Assembly (NCBI GenBank): GCA_902767565.1
Contig: CACXHY010000010.1
Location: forward strand, 1-64,000
DNA: 64,000 bases
Direction of reading: 5' to 3'
Origin: an uncultured Eubacteriales bacterium
Lineage (GTDB): Bacteria; Bacillota; Clostridia; Christensenellales; Aristaeellaceae
The position numbers were made by a program, and so were the translations under genes. This document shows positions 53,781 through 62,489 of this stretch, piece by piece (positions within the stretch are counted from its first letter, which is position 1; each line of letters begins with the position of its first letter). Under the pieces are notes generated by a model. It was not told where the DNA came from, searched no databases, and saw only the letters and a program-made list of their open reading frames with translations.

Positions 53781-54039
53781 TCGATTCCCGGCGCCTTGTG
53801 CGGGGTCTGCCCGTGATGCGTCTTTTTCGGGAAACGGGAAAGTCTTTTCCCGGGTCCGGATACCGCCCCGTCCCGGCCGCGGGCAGATGCGGCGGGCGGA
53901 ACGCGGCACGGACGTCCGGAAAACGAAAAATGTCGATGCCGGGTCGAAAAAAGACGGCGCACCATCTTGCTTTTTCCGGAGATGCGTGATACAATAGGCG
54001 CGCTTTGATGTGCCTTGACTCCAACGGAGGTGGATATCA
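53781..54039. other. Intergenic region between divergent promoters
   Basis: No gene seen; GC-rich with an imperfect inverted pair CGGGAAA...TTTCCCG around 53827-53860 and the rpmB promoter at its right end. Confidence 0.5.
53967..53995 (+). promoter_or_regulatory. Promoter of rpmB
   Basis: TTGCTT and TACAAT, 17-bp spacer, TGA extended -10. Confidence 0.75.
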
Positions 54040-54264
54040 ATGGGAAGCTTTTGCCAGATTTGTGGCAAGGGGACGATGAACGGCAACCTGATCAGCCATT
54101 CTGACCGCAAGACCCATACGACCTGGGCGCCCAATGTGCAGCGCGTCCGCGTCGTTGTGAACGGGTCTGTCAAGCGGATGAATGTGTGCACCAGCTGCCT
54201 GCGCTCCGGCAATGTCCAGCGCGCGCTGCCCCGCACCCATACGGCTGTTGAGGCCGAGGCCTGA
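54040..54264 (+). CDS. rpmB: 50S ribosomal protein L28
   Basis: A 74-residue L28 with two zinc-binding Cys pairs (FCQICGKG and CTSCLRSG) and the HSDRKTHTTWAPNVQRVRV signature. ATG with AACGGAGGTGG upstream. Monocistronic. Confidence 0.97.
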   Translation: MGSFCQICGKGTMNGNLISHSDRKTHTTWAPNVQRVRVVVNGSVKRMNVCTSCLRSGNVQRALPRTHTAVEAEA

Positions 54265-54275
54265 TTCAAGACAAA

Positions 54276-54312
54276 GGAAAAGCGGTTCCCGTGCGGGGGG
54301 CCGCTTTTTCCT
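54276..54312. terminator. Bidirectional terminator between rpmB and tdk
   Basis: AAAAGCGG...CCGCTTTTT; U-runs follow on both strands for the convergent genes. Confidence 0.8.
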
Positions 54313-54327
54313 TGGCTTCGCGGCGGG

Positions 54328-54906
54328 TCAGTCGCCCATGTGCAGTTCCCGGAAGGAGCCGAGTTCCCCGCGCTGCCAGTGCTTGCGGCAGAGGGAAACA
54401 TACTGGCTGTTGCCGCCCAGGAGGATCTGGTCGCCCTCCTTGACCACGCGCCCGTTCATCACACGGGCATTGCAGGTGGCTTTCTTCCCGCACCAGCAGA
54501 TGGTCTTCACCTCTTCGATGGTGTCGGCCCAGGCCATGAGCCACTGGCTGCCCTCAAAGAAATTGCCCCGGAAGTCGGCCCGAAGACCGTACGCGATCAC
54601 CGGGATGTTCAGGTCGTCCACGATATGGACCAGGGTCTGCACCTGCGCCTTGGTCAGGAACTGGGCCTCGTCCACGATCACGCAGTCGATGCCCTCCAGG
54701 GCCGCGTCGTTGACTTCCTCCATGAAGACGCACTCGGTTTCAAGGCCGGAGCGCGATCTCACCAGGCGGGCGCCGTCGCGGTTCTCCATCTGAGGCTTCA
54801 CCATCAGGACCTTCTGGCCGCGCTCGGTGTAATTGTACTGGACCATGATGGCGTTGGCTGTTTTGGAGGAGCCCATCGCGCCGTAACGGAAATAGAGTTT
54901 TGCCAT
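54328..54906 (-). CDS. tdk: Thymidine kinase
   Basis: A 192-residue type II thymidine kinase. The P-loop is YGAMGSSKTANAI, the Walker B/catalytic site IVDEAQFLT, the lasso-domain zinc ligands WCGKKATCNARV and SLCRKHW, and substrate loop GLRADFRGNFF. ATG 54906 after GCGGAGGTCGGC. It phosphorylates thymidine for dTTP salvage. Confidence 0.96.
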   Translation of the reverse strand: MAKLYFRYGAMGSSKTANAIMVQYNYTERGQKVLMVKPQMENRDGARLVRSRSGLETECVFMEEVNDAALEGIDCVIVDEAQFLTKAQVQTLVHIVDDLNIPVIAYGLRADFRGNFFEGSQWLMAWADTIEEVKTICWCGKKATCNARVMNGRVVKEGDQILLGGNSQYVSLCRKHWQRGELGSFRELHMGD

Positions 54907-54979
54907 GCCGACCTCCGCTCTGCCCATGAGGGCTGTTTCCGGTTTCGCGGGTCCCGGCGACCCGCCGTCCCGCCTTCGA

Positions 54980-55780
54980 TCACATGAACAGCTGGGGGAA
55001 CACGGCCGTGACCGCAGCTTCGCGGGCGCCCAGCGCTTTGCTGAGCGCCTTCTGCGGAAGCGAACGGGTGACGAACCTCGCCCCGGCAGACCGCACTCCC
55101 TCCAGGCTCAGGGCCCACAGGGACCAGCGGCACAGCGCCGTACCCAGTCCGCGCCGGCGGAACTCGGGCACCACATAGAAGGCGATCAGTTCCGCCTGCG
55201 CGTCGTTGCCGGCCACCAGCATTTCCCCCGCCAGCCGTCCCTCGCAGAACAGCCCCACGGCGTGAAAATGCTCCGTCCGCATCAGCCGCATCAGGAACGT
55301 GGCGTCCACCCCCGAGACGTCGTTCTGGTGCAGGCGGTCCAGGAACGCGACCTGCTGGTCGGGCATGTACAGGGGGGTCAGCTCGGTGGAGCAGCCCAGC
55401 GGCAGATGGACCTCGCCCTGCGGGATCTCCAGCTGCATGGCGACTTCCTTTTCGGAGCAGTTCATCCCGCTGTGGGAATAGAAATCGATGAGCGCCTGAT
55501 CCTGGGGATCGATGCAGGTATAGATCCGCGCCTGCTCCCCCGGATTGGTGTCGCGCAGCTGCCTGGCCCGGGCGATCAGCGCCCCGAAGAGCATGGCCTG
55601 GCCCGACCGCTCTCCCTCCGCCTGGAAAAACACATTCACCGGGCGGTCCGGGTAGAGGTGCGGAAGATACTGGTATACGACATAGCCGGAACTCACCTGG
55701 TTGTCCAGATCGTCCGAGACGAAGAAAACGTTCTCGGGCGGCTGTCCGTTCCAGTATGTATTCGGATGCGATAGCTTCAT
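54980..55780 (-). CDS. GNAT family N-acetyltransferase
   Basis: A 266-residue protein with a C-terminal GNAT domain: LIAFYVVPEFRRRGLGTALCRW gives the acetyl-CoA loop. An N-terminal half (NVFFQAEGERSGQAMLFGALI; YTCIDPQDQALIDFYSHSGM) looks like a second GNAT fold, so it is a tandem enzyme. Acceptor unknown. ATG 55780 after GGGAGAATCCT; the open frame continues upstream without support. tdk follows 73 bp downstream and may be co-transcribed. Confidence 0.87.
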   Translation of the reverse strand: MKLSHPNTYWNGQPPENVFFVSDDLDNQVSSGYVVYQYLPHLYPDRPVNVFFQAEGERSGQAMLFGALIARARQLRDTNPGEQARIYTCIDPQDQALIDFYSHSGMNCSEKEVAMQLEIPQGEVHLPLGCSTELTPLYMPDQQVAFLDRLHQNDVSGVDATFLMRLMRTEHFHAVGLFCEGRLAGEMLVAGNDAQAELIAFYVVPEFRRRGLGTALCRWSLWALSLEGVRSAGARFVTRSLPQKALSKALGAREAAVTAVFPQLFM

Positions 55781-55880
55781 AGGATTCTCCCTTGCCGCGC
55801 ACGCCGGGATAGCCGGCCGGCGGTCCGTTCTTGGGACGCGGTCTCTTCCCGACTCCGGTCTGCTCCGCGCCATCCACTCC

Positions 55881-55908
55881 ATTATAGCAAAAGGTGAGCA
55901 CTTGTCAA
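55881..55908 (-). promoter_or_regulatory. Promoter of the GNAT(-tdk) unit
   Basis: TTGACA and TATAAT with a 16-bp spacer and TGC extended -10. It is divergent from the xylanase promoter 13 bp away. Confidence 0.85.
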
Positions 55909-55920
55909 TGTCGCCGCGCC

Positions 55921-55949
55921 TTGTCTCACGCCCTGCAATGTGCTATAAT
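55921..55949 (+). promoter_or_regulatory. Promoter of the xylanase gene
   Basis: TTGTCT and TATAAT, 17-bp spacer, TGC extended -10. The two divergent promoters are close enough for one regulator to affect both. Confidence 0.85.
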
Positions 55950-55985
55950 CCGGCTGAGATCATTGACGGAAAGAGGTTGTTGCAA

Positions 55986-57191
55986 ATGAAACGAATTCTC
56001 GGTCTGGTGCTCGCGATCACCTTCATTGCCGCCTGCGGATGCGGGCTTGCGGAGGGAGATGTCCCCATGTACGAACTGGCGTCCCGCTACGGGTTCAAGC
56101 TCGGAGCGCCCCTCTCCTTCTGGGATCTGAACAATCCCTCCTACAAGACCATCGTCACGGGCAATTTCAACAGCATCACCGCGACCAACGAGATGAAGGC
56201 CTACTCCCTCCTGGACCAGAACGCCTCCAAGGCCAACCCGGACGGCATGCCCGTGATGAACTACGCCAACGCCGACGCGATGGTGCAGTGGGCGCAGGAT
56301 AACGGGCTCGGCGTTCGCGGGCACGTGCTGGTGTGGGACGCTTACATGTGCGACTGGTTCTTCCGCGAGGGTTACGACAGCGCGAATCCCTATGCCGACA
56401 GCGAGACGATCCGCGCCCGCACCCGTTACTACATCCATGAGGTGATGACCCATTTCGAGACGAAGTTCCCGGGCGTGGTCTACTGCTGGGATGTGGTGAA
56501 CGAGGCTGTGGCGGATGATCCCTCCGAATACAACGCCGGCGATCCGCGCCATCTGCGCACGAAGCGCAGCGGGACCCCGAACCTGTTCCTGGAACTGCTC
56601 GGGGACGACTATGTGCCCTTCGCCTTCCTCTGCGCGTATGAGACCCGCGAGGAGCTGGGCGCCGATATCAAGCTCTACTACAACGACTACAACGCCTATT
56701 TCCCCGAGAAGGCCGCTGCGATCCTCGCGCTGATGGAGACCGTGAACACCTATGCCGAGGACGGGAACGGCGGGTATCTGAAGCTGGCCGACGGCATCGG
56801 CATGCAGGGCTACATCGGCGGCTACGGCACCCAGGAGGGCTGCCTGATCCCCGAGCACATCGACTGGATCCGGGACGCCATTCTCGGCTATGCGGAAGCG
56901 GGCTACGAGGTGCAGATCACGGAGATGGCCGTCCGCAACTTCGACAAGGCGGCCGCCGATCAGCACGTGCAGTTCTACGCGGATCTCTTCCGGATGTTCA
57001 TCTCCCTGTACAGCGACGGACAGAATCCTCTGGTTGCGGTCTCCATCTGGGGACTGCTTGACAACCCGTATGCCCAGGGCTATGTCTACAACCTGAACAG
57101 CCCCTACGGCGGTCTCTTCAACGAGCGCTGCGGCAAGAAGGATTCCTTCCGGGCGGTGTACGCGGTCCTGTCCGGCGATGACGCGGACTGA
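55986..57191 (+). CDS. Endo-1,4-beta-xylanase, glycoside hydrolase family 10, lipoprotein
   Basis: A 401-residue exported enzyme with a lipoprotein-type signal (lipobox IAAC, Cys17), so probably anchored on the outer face of the membrane. GH10 features are NSITATNEMKAYSLLD, RGHVLVWDAY, the acid/base E173 in WDVVNEAV and the nucleophile E313 in VQITEMAV. It has a single catalytic domain with no carbohydrate-binding module, suiting attack on soluble xylan or xylo-oligosaccharides. AGAGGTTGTTGCAA precedes the ATG. Confidence 0.95.
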   Translation: MKRILGLVLAITFIAACGCGLAEGDVPMYELASRYGFKLGAPLSFWDLNNPSYKTIVTGNFNSITATNEMKAYSLLDQNASKANPDGMPVMNYANADAMVQWAQDNGLGVRGHVLVWDAYMCDWFFREGYDSANPYADSETIRARTRYYIHEVMTHFETKFPGVVYCWDVVNEAVADDPSEYNAGDPRHLRTKRSGTPNLFLELLGDDYVPFAFLCAYETREELGADIKLYYNDYNAYFPEKAAAILALMETVNTYAEDGNGGYLKLADGIGMQGYIGGYGTQEGCLIPEHIDWIRDAILGYAEAGYEVQITEMAVRNFDKAAADQHVQFYADLFRMFISLYSDGQNPLVAVSIWGLLDNPYAQGYVYNLNSPYGGLFNERCGKKDSFRAVYAVLSGDDAD

Positions 57192-57231
57192 GGGATCTCT
57201 GCGGGACCGCGCAAAAATCTGTCGGGGTATC

Positions 57232-57260
57232 TTGTCATGAGCGGCGTTTCTGTGTATGAT
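57232..57260 (+). promoter_or_regulatory. Promoter of the membrane-protein gene
   Basis: TTGTCA and TATGAT with a 17-bp spacer. Confidence 0.8.
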
Positions 57261-57300
57261 AGGACGGTGGGTCCCCAGATTCACAGAAAGGATCAATGAT

Positions 57301-58290
57301 ATGAACAACAAGCAGATCTACAAGGCGACGCTGGGCTTCTCCGTCCGTCGGCTGCTCTGGGATTTCCTGGCTTTCCTGATCCTGGGCGGACTGAGCTTCG
57401 GCGGATTCCTGATCGGCGACAAGGCTGCCTCTTCCGAAGAATCCGGCGCGGGCCTGATCGGGCTCGCCATCGGTGCCGTCCTGGGCATCGTGGTCCTGGT
57501 CCTCATGCTCCGCTTTGTGTCCTATTCCTACAAGGCCGGACAGATCGCCATGATGACGAAGGGCATCACGGAAGGACAGCTTCCCGACAACGTGGTCAAA
57601 GAGGGCCGGCGAGTGGTCAAGGAGCGCTTCTCCACCGTCGCGGGCTTCTTCCTGGTGACGGGCCTCATCAAAGGCATCTTCAACCAGCTGGGCAAGGGCA
57701 TCGAGGCCCTGGGCACCGCGGTGGGCGGACGCGACGGCGGCACCGTCGGCAGTGCGATCTCCAGCGTGATCCAGACCGTGGTCGCCTATCTGTGCGACTG
57801 CTGCCTGGGATGGGTCTTCTATCGGAGTGAGGTCACGGCCCCCAAGGCCACCTGCGAAGGCGCGGTCATCTTCTTCAAGCACGGGAAGGTGCTGGCGAAG
57901 AATCTGGGCCGGGTCTTCGGGATGGGCGTCGTGTCCTTCATCCTGATCGGCGGCCTGCTCACCGGCGGCTTCTACGCGGTTTCCGGCGTCATCCCCTCCA
58001 GCGCGGTCAACGAGATCTCCGGAGCGTTCGCGGAGATGAATACGGAAGAGCCCTCCGCGGTGATCGGTTTCATGAGCGATCCCGCCAACGTCCGGCTGGG
58101 TCTGAGCATCGTGGCGGCCATCATCCTGTGGAGCATCGTGCATTCCGCCTTCGTGCGCCCCTTCGTGCTGGCGGGCGTGCTGCGGAACTTCCTGGAGGCC
58201 GGCATGAACGACGTCCCCGATGAGTCTGCGTTTTCCTCCTTGGACGGCCGTTCCGACAAGTTCAGGAAGCTGCACTCACAGCTGGCGTAA
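57301..58290 (+). CDS. Multi-pass membrane protein of unknown function
   Basis: A 329-residue protein with hydrophobic helices near 18-40, 50-70, 115-130, 158-175, 208-230 and 272-290. A soluble loop around 236-262 is acidic. The family resembles uncharacterised clostridial membrane proteins; no catalytic motif is visible. The start is ATG 57301 after AGAAAGGATCAATGAT. Monocistronic with its own promoter and terminator. Confidence 0.85.
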   Translation: MNNKQIYKATLGFSVRRLLWDFLAFLILGGLSFGGFLIGDKAASSEESGAGLIGLAIGAVLGIVVLVLMLRFVSYSYKAGQIAMMTKGITEGQLPDNVVKEGRRVVKERFSTVAGFFLVTGLIKGIFNQLGKGIEALGTAVGGRDGGTVGSAISSVIQTVVAYLCDCCLGWVFYRSEVTAPKATCEGAVIFFKHGKVLAKNLGRVFGMGVVSFILIGGLLTGGFYAVSGVIPSSAVNEISGAFAEMNTEEPSAVIGFMSDPANVRLGLSIVAAIILWSIVHSAFVRPFVLAGVLRNFLEAGMNDVPDESAFSSLDGRSDKFRKLHSQLA

Positions 58291-58307
58291 AACCCATTCA
58301 TCCATCA

Positions 58308-58335
58308 ACAAAAAACGGCGTAAGCCGTTTTTTGT
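58308..58335. terminator. Bidirectional terminator
   Basis: AAAAAACGGC-GTAA-GCCGTTTTTT, perfect stem with U-runs on both strands, serving the membrane protein and the convergent glycosyltransferase. Confidence 0.92.
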
Positions 58336-58340
58336 TTGAA

Positions 58341-59273
58341 TCATCCGAAGAGCATCTGTCCCGCCCGGGTCAGAGCGGACTGCATCGTGAAGCCGCCCCG
58401 CCGGATCGCCCGGATCCGCGCGCACTTCGGCAGATCGCGGGTCAGCAGATAGGCTTCGGCCTGCCGGCGGGCTTCATCCGGAAGCGCGTTCCCGTAGGCT
58501 TCAAGAAAGACTTCGGTCTGTTCGTAGGTCAGGCCGATGCGTTCCCGGACGCGGGACGGGGAGCGCAGCGCGTTCAGCGCCCGGCCGGCGAGGCTGTGTC
58601 CCGAGGCTCCGACAGCGTTGCTGCCGTGCTGACGGTATCGCACCAGCGCCTCCGGCAGGAAGACGATCCTTCCGAAGGCAGCCGCCGTCATGGCCAGGAA
58701 CCAGTCGTGCATGAAGATCCGCCGCGGATCCGCGTGGGCGGCGCACAGGCTGTACAGCGCACGGTTCATCAGCACCGTGCAGCCGGTGACATTGTTCTGT
58801 ACGAGCAGGCGCGGCAGCGTATCGGCGGCGGGATCCCATCCCTGGTGGGCGAAAAAGCTTTCGTGGAGCGTGTTCCCTTCCGCGTCCGTGACGACACAGT
58901 CGCTGTGGACGAGGAGGGGGGTATCCGCGCCGCAGGCGGCCTCCGCCTTCCGGATGGCTTCCATCCCCCTGGCCAGCCGTTCCGGGAGCCACACGTCGTC
59001 CTGATCGCAGAGGGCCGCGTAAGGCGTGTCCGCCTGCCGCATGAGGCTGAGAAAATTGCCTTTCGCTCCCAGGTGCCTCCCCTGCTCAGAACCGGCGCGG
59101 AACATCGGCGCGGCGAAGATCTCGTCAAGATACGCGATCGTCCCGTCCTCGGAACCGTCGTCCTGGATCAGGACCCCGAGATCCCCGACGGTCTGTGCTT
59201 TCAGGCTTCCGATCAGTTCGGGGAGAAAGCGCATGCCGTTGTATGTGGGCAGCAGCACCGTGAGAGCCTTCAC
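58341..59273 (-). CDS. Glycosyltransferase family 2
   Basis: A 310-residue GT-A enzyme. The opening strand TVLLPTYNGMRFL, the donor-site IQDDGSEDGT and metal-binding DQDDVWLPERL are typical of rhamnosyl- or galactosyltransferases that build surface polysaccharide. I chose GTG 59273, which overlaps the upstream stop (GTGA) with GGGGGTGG before it; GTG 59288 is possible. Translationally coupled to the preceding GT2 gene. Confidence 0.9.
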   Translation of the reverse strand: MKALTVLLPTYNGMRFLPELIGSLKAQTVGDLGVLIQDDGSEDGTIAYLDEIFAAPMFRAGSEQGRHLGAKGNFLSLMRQADTPYAALCDQDDVWLPERLARGMEAIRKAEAACGADTPLLVHSDCVVTDAEGNTLHESFFAHQGWDPAADTLPRLLVQNNVTGCTVLMNRALYSLCAAHADPRRIFMHDWFLAMTAAAFGRIVFLPEALVRYRQHGSNAVGASGHSLAGRALNALRSPSRVRERIGLTYEQTEVFLEAYGNALPDEARRQAEAYLLTRDLPKCARIRAIRRGGFTMQSALTRAGQMLFG

Positions 59274-60259
59274 CAGCGCCACCCCCACTTGTTGAAAAAT
59301 TTGACGGTGGAGACGATGTGCCGGAGGGCGGGCTTCAGTGATCTGCTGGAATCCCTGTGCCAGGCGTGGGTGACCTCCATATCGGGATGATAGACGATCT
59401 TGCCGTACTCCAGCGCGCTCAGGCTCAGATCGCTGTCCTCGTGATACAGGAAGAAGCGGGGGTCGAAGCCCTTCATGCGGTAATAGATGTGCGTCCGGAT
59501 CATGAAGAAGCAGCCGGAAGCAAACTGGATCTCCGTGGGCTCAGAGGGGCGGGTATCCGCCAGGGTGTATTCATCCCGCCACGCGTGCAGCCGTTTGCAG
59601 ATCGCCTCCTGCCTGTCGGCGCGCTTTTTCAGGATGGACTGGCAGGCCTCAAGCCGGTTGGCGCGCAGCAAAGACCGGAGCCCGGGCTTTTCCTTGTTCC
59701 GCTTCCAGGCCTCCACCGCTTCCGCCTCCGTCTGTGCCGCCCGCTCCCTGAGCGCCCGCGCCTTTTCCCCGTGGCGATCCCCGCAGGCCGCCCGTCTTCC
59801 GCCGAGGAGATAGCGCACCGTCGGAGTGCATCGGGGCAGAAACTGCTCGGTGCCGTCGGGAGAGAAGACGCGGGGAGAGAGGATGGTCACCTTCGGGTTT
59901 GCGTCCATGAAGTCCATCATGCGCTTGATCAGATCCGGCGCGAAGGTGATGTCGGGATTCATGACGATGTGGTATTTGGTTTTGAGCTTCGGGATCACCG
60001 CGTTGTTGCCCGCACCGTACCCAACGTTTTTCTTCATGCGCAGGACCGTGGTCCGGGGATACTGGCGTTTGATCTCGTCGGCGGTATCGTCTTCGGGCGA
60101 ATTGTCCACCACATAGAACGTCACCGGGACAACGCTGTCATTCACGCAGCGCGCAGCCCGGAGCGCTTCCTCGCCGGAATGGTACAGCACCATGCAGGCG
60201 GAGACCTTCGGATCCGTGAGCAGGGCCGACACCTCCTCGTCTGTTTCGATCACCGCCAT
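59270..60259 (-). CDS. Glycosyltransferase family 2, rhamnosyltransferase-like (start uncertain)
   Basis: Up to 329 residues. GT2 features are VSACMVLYHSGEEALRA, VVDNSPEDDT, KNVGYGAGNNAVI, VMNPDITFAPD, and SGCFFMIRTHIYYRMKGFDPRFFLYHEDSDLSLS, close to rhamnosyltransferases. A positively charged helical insertion lies at about 175-255. The first ATG (60259) overlaps the -10 TATAAT of a good promoter, so it should lie upstream of the transcript start. A perfect AGGAGGTG (60237-60230) is followed after six bases by CTG 60223, which may be the true start, giving 317 residues. Confidence 0.88.
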   Translation of the reverse strand: MAVIETDEEVSALLTDPKVSACMVLYHSGEEALRAARCVNDSVVPVTFYVVDNSPEDDTADEIKRQYPRTTVLRMKKNVGYGAGNNAVIPKLKTKYHIVMNPDITFAPDLIKRMMDFMDANPKVTILSPRVFSPDGTEQFLPRCTPTVRYLLGGRRAACGDRHGEKARALRERAAQTEAEAVEAWKRNKEKPGLRSLLRANRLEACQSILKKRADRQEAICKRLHAWRDEYTLADTRPSEPTEIQFASGCFFMIRTHIYYRMKGFDPRFFLYHEDSDLSLSALEYGKIVYHPDMEVTHAWHRDSSRSLKPALRHIVSTVKFFNKWGWRW

Positions 60260-60286
60260 TATAGCCTTTCGGGACGCATTTGTCCA
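60258..60286 (-). promoter_or_regulatory. Promoter of the GT2 pair, overlapping the first ATG
   Basis: TGGACA and TATAAT with a 17-bp spacer. The last two bases of the -10 are the A and T of the ATG at 60259. Confidence 0.75.
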
Positions 60287-60344
60287 TGATGATTTCACCG
60301 GACCGCACGCCCGCCCGCGGGTAAAATCTTGCCGGGCACCCCCC

Positions 60345-60373
60345 TTCACAATCTCCGCAAACAATGCTATCAT
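60345..60373 (+). promoter_or_regulatory. Promoter of the GH31 gene
   Basis: TTCACA and TATCAT, 17-bp spacer, TGC extended -10. Confidence 0.7.
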
Positions 60374-60416
60374 GAGACAGCGACAAGTATGCACCTCACG
60401 AAGGAGGATATGGCAC

Positions 60417-62438
60417 ATGCAAATCATTCAGGATCACGGCGCGCTGGTCTGCCGCCGTCAGGGGGAGACCCTGCGCATCGAGCCCTGGGGGCGGGATTCC
60501 CTGCGGGTGCGCGCCACCATGTTCCCGGATCTCCAGCATCAGGACTGGGCGCTGACCGAAACGCCCGAGATCCCGGAGACCGTCATCGAGACCGCCACTG
60601 AACCCTGGCGGGAGGGCGACGGCAGCATCAGTCAGTATCCGTATGCCGTCATCACCAACGGCCGGATCAGCGCGAAAGTCAACAAGTCCGGCGTGGTGAC
60701 GATCTTCCGGGACGGCAAGGTCATCCTGCACGAGCAGTTCCGCTTCTACGACGGCCTGGTGACCCGCGAGAGCCATTGCCAGAAGAAGGTGGCCCGGGAG
60801 TGGGTGCCTTACGTGGGCGGGGACTACAAGCTGTCCCTGCGCTTCGAGCCCAACGACGGCGAGAAGATCTTCGGCATGGGCACCTATCAGCAGCCTTATA
60901 TGGACCTGAAGGGCTGCCTGCTGGATCTGAGCCAGAAGAACAGCCAGACCACCGTGCCCTTTGCGGTGTCCTCCCTGGGCTACGGCTTCCTGTGGAACAA
61001 CCCCGCCGTGGGCCAGGTGACCTTCGGCAAGAACATGACGGAATGGGTGGCGCTGGCCTGCAAGGATATGGACTACTGGGTCACGGTGGCCGACACCCCG
61101 AAGGAGCTGCTGTACAACTACACCGCCGTCACCGGCCGCGCGCCGATGATGCCCGAGGACGCCATGGGCTTCTGGCAGTGCAAGCTGCGCTACCGCACCC
61201 AGGACGAGGTGCTGACCATCGCCCGGAAGTACAAAGAGATGGGCATCAAGGTGGACACCATCGTCATCGACTTCTTCCACTGGACGGTGCAGGGCGACTG
61301 GAAATTCGACAAGACCTACTGGCCGGATCCCAAGGCCATGATCGACGAGCTGCACGAGATGGGCATCAAGGTGATGGTATCCGTGTGGCCGAGCGTGGAC
61401 CGCCGCAGCGAGAACTTCGCCGAGATGGCGGAGCGCGGCCTGCTGATGCGCACCGAGCGCGGCGCCGCCCAGACCTACGATTTCCAGGGCGACTGCGTAC
61501 AGCTGGATCCCTTCAACCCGGAGACCCGCGCCTACGTGTGGGAGAAGTGCAAGGAGCACTACTACGACCTGGGCATCGACTACTTCTGGCTGGACAACTC
61601 CGAGCCGGACCTGACCAAGTACGACTTCGACAACTTCCGCTACTGGGCCGGCCCCGCGCTGGAGGTCTCCAACCTGTACCCGCAGATGTACAGCCGGATC
61701 TTCTTTGACGCCGAGACCGCGCTGGGCAACAAAAACGTGGTCAACCTGCTGCGCTCCGGCTGGGCCGGCAGCCAGAAGTACGGCAACGTGCTGTGGTCCG
61801 GCGACATCCCCTCCTCCTGGGAGAGCCTGCGGGATCAGATCCAGATCGGCCTGAACATGGGTCTGGCGGGCATCCCCTGGTGGAACACCGACATCGGCGG
61901 CTTCATGGAGGGCAACGTCTTCGATCCCGAGTTCAAGGAGCTGCTGATTCGCTGGTATGAGTGGGCGGTCTTCGAGCCGGTCATGCGCCTGCACGGCGAC
62001 CGCGAGCCCTTCACCATCCCCGCGCTGGACGACCGCGACTGGGGCGGCGGCTACCTCCACACCGGCCAGGACAACGAGATGTGGTCCTACGGGGAAGAGA
62101 TCCAAAGGATCATGGTGAAGCACTACGAGCTTCGCCGCTCCCTCCTCCCCTACCTGAAGGAGATCTTCCGTGAGGCGCACGAGAACGGCAGTCCGCTGAT
62201 GCGCGCCATGTTCTATGAGTTCCCGGAGGACGAGAAGTGCTGGACGCTGAACGACCAGTACATGTTCGGCCCGGACTATCTGGTGGCTCCGGTGCTGCAG
62301 CCCAAGGCCAGGAGCCGCGAGGTGTACCTGCCCGCCGGAAAGTGGGAGGACATCCGCACGAATGAGATCCTTGAGGGCGGACGTACCGTCACCGCCGACG
62401 CGCCGATCGATTCGATCCCGGTGTTCAGGAAGCTCTGA
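60417..62438 (+). CDS. Alpha-xylosidase, glycoside hydrolase family 31
   Basis: A 673-residue intracellular GH31 enzyme. The nucleophile is D393 in FWLDNSEPDL and the acid/base D463 in LWSGDIPSSWESL. IDFFHWTVQGDWKFD, MVSVWPSVDRRS and GIPWWNTDIGGFM are characteristic of the YicI-like alpha-xylosidase subgroup rather than alpha-glucosidases. It would release xylose from xyloglucan fragments or isoprimeverose. ATG 60417 is nine bases after AGGAGG; an out-of-frame ATG at 60410 lies between. Confidence 0.93.
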   Translation: MQIIQDHGALVCRRQGETLRIEPWGRDSLRVRATMFPDLQHQDWALTETPEIPETVIETATEPWREGDGSISQYPYAVITNGRISAKVNKSGVVTIFRDGKVILHEQFRFYDGLVTRESHCQKKVAREWVPYVGGDYKLSLRFEPNDGEKIFGMGTYQQPYMDLKGCLLDLSQKNSQTTVPFAVSSLGYGFLWNNPAVGQVTFGKNMTEWVALACKDMDYWVTVADTPKELLYNYTAVTGRAPMMPEDAMGFWQCKLRYRTQDEVLTIARKYKEMGIKVDTIVIDFFHWTVQGDWKFDKTYWPDPKAMIDELHEMGIKVMVSVWPSVDRRSENFAEMAERGLLMRTERGAAQTYDFQGDCVQLDPFNPETRAYVWEKCKEHYYDLGIDYFWLDNSEPDLTKYDFDNFRYWAGPALEVSNLYPQMYSRIFFDAETALGNKNVVNLLRSGWAGSQKYGNVLWSGDIPSSWESLRDQIQIGLNMGLAGIPWWNTDIGGFMEGNVFDPEFKELLIRWYEWAVFEPVMRLHGDREPFTIPALDDRDWGGGYLHTGQDNEMWSYGEEIQRIMVKHYELRRSLLPYLKEIFREAHENGSPLMRAMFYEFPEDEKCWTLNDQYMFGPDYLVAPVLQPKARSREVYLPAGKWEDIRTNEILEGGRTVTADAPIDSIPVFRKL

Positions 62439-62449
62439 TCCTCTTCACG

Positions 62450-62485
62450 AAAAAACAGCGTCCGGCTTCGGGCGCTGTTTTCTGT
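62450..62485. terminator. Bidirectional terminator between GH31 and the peptidase
   Basis: AACAGCG-TCCGG...CGGGCGCTGTT with TTTTC on plus and TTTTTTCG on minus. Confidence 0.88.
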
Positions 62486-62489
62486 TCGC

